DNA of 5,427 bases. Source: Rhizobium sp. Q54 (GTDB lineage: Bacteria > Pseudomonadota > Alphaproteobacteria > Rhizobiales > Beijerinckiaceae). Each line of letters starts with the position of its first letter. Position 1 is the first letter of the stretch. Shown here piece by piece: positions 5,421 through 5,427 of this stretch. Under the pieces are notes generated by a model. It was not told the DNA's origin. It saw only the letters and a program-made list of their open reading frames with translations, and ran no database searches. Location: NCBI GenBank assembly GCA_945901195.1, contig CAMDKB010000321.1:1-5427 (forward strand). The letters run 5' to 3'. Both the position numbers and the translations under genes were made by a program.

Positions 5421-5427
5421 TCACTTG

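Noticed and set aside
1..5427. CRISPR array, tRNA, rRNA, riboswitch or a multi-gene defence system
   Set aside because: No regularly spaced long repeats, no tRNA or rRNA-like stretch, and no cluster of defence genes was seen; the only repeats are the short operator-like ones listed.

Overview
The window is a mostly ordinary, moderately GC-rich bacterial chromosome segment. Protein styles point to an alphaproteobacterium of the Hyphomicrobiales (rhizobial/methylotroph) type: an IS630 transposase of the kind common in those genomes, a DUF559 endonuclease-like protein, a Bug/TctC periplasmic binding protein without its transporter, and a BauA-like omega-transaminase. This placement is by recognition only, not by database search.

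Layout from left to right. Positions 1-89 show no gene. A 3'-truncated IS630-family transposase (90-605, minus) holds only the DNA-binding half. Its upstream edge runs into the 3' end of a small DUF559 gene (682-1056, minus), whose last few codons may come from the IS terminus. A 274-bp divergent intergenic region (1057-1330) carries a good promoter for the DUF559 gene, overlaid by a perfect CAATTC-CA-GAATTG palindrome. An Hsp70-fold ATPase of the YegD type follows (1331-2602, plus). It converges, with a 7-bp gap, on a Bug/TctC substrate-binding protein gene (2610-3632, minus). That gene is divergent from a short pterin-4a-carbinolamine dehydratase gene (3727-4014, plus). The dehydratase gene converges, with a 5-bp gap, on a class III PLP omega-amino acid:pyruvate aminotransferase gene (4020-5348, minus).

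The genes alternate in direction and form no operon, so there is no single pathway here. Each appears to be a stand-alone unit: chaperone-like ATPase, solute binding, pterin recycling, and omega-amino acid (for example beta-alanine) transamination. No CRISPR array, tRNA, rRNA or new multi-gene system was seen. The most interesting non-coding signal is a set of three GGACAA repeats spaced exactly 11 bp apart (5393-5420) just upstream of the aminotransferase gene, overlapping its predicted -35 box, which suggests a dedicated operator. The IS630/DUF559 junction and the palindrome over the DUF559 promoter are the next best leads.
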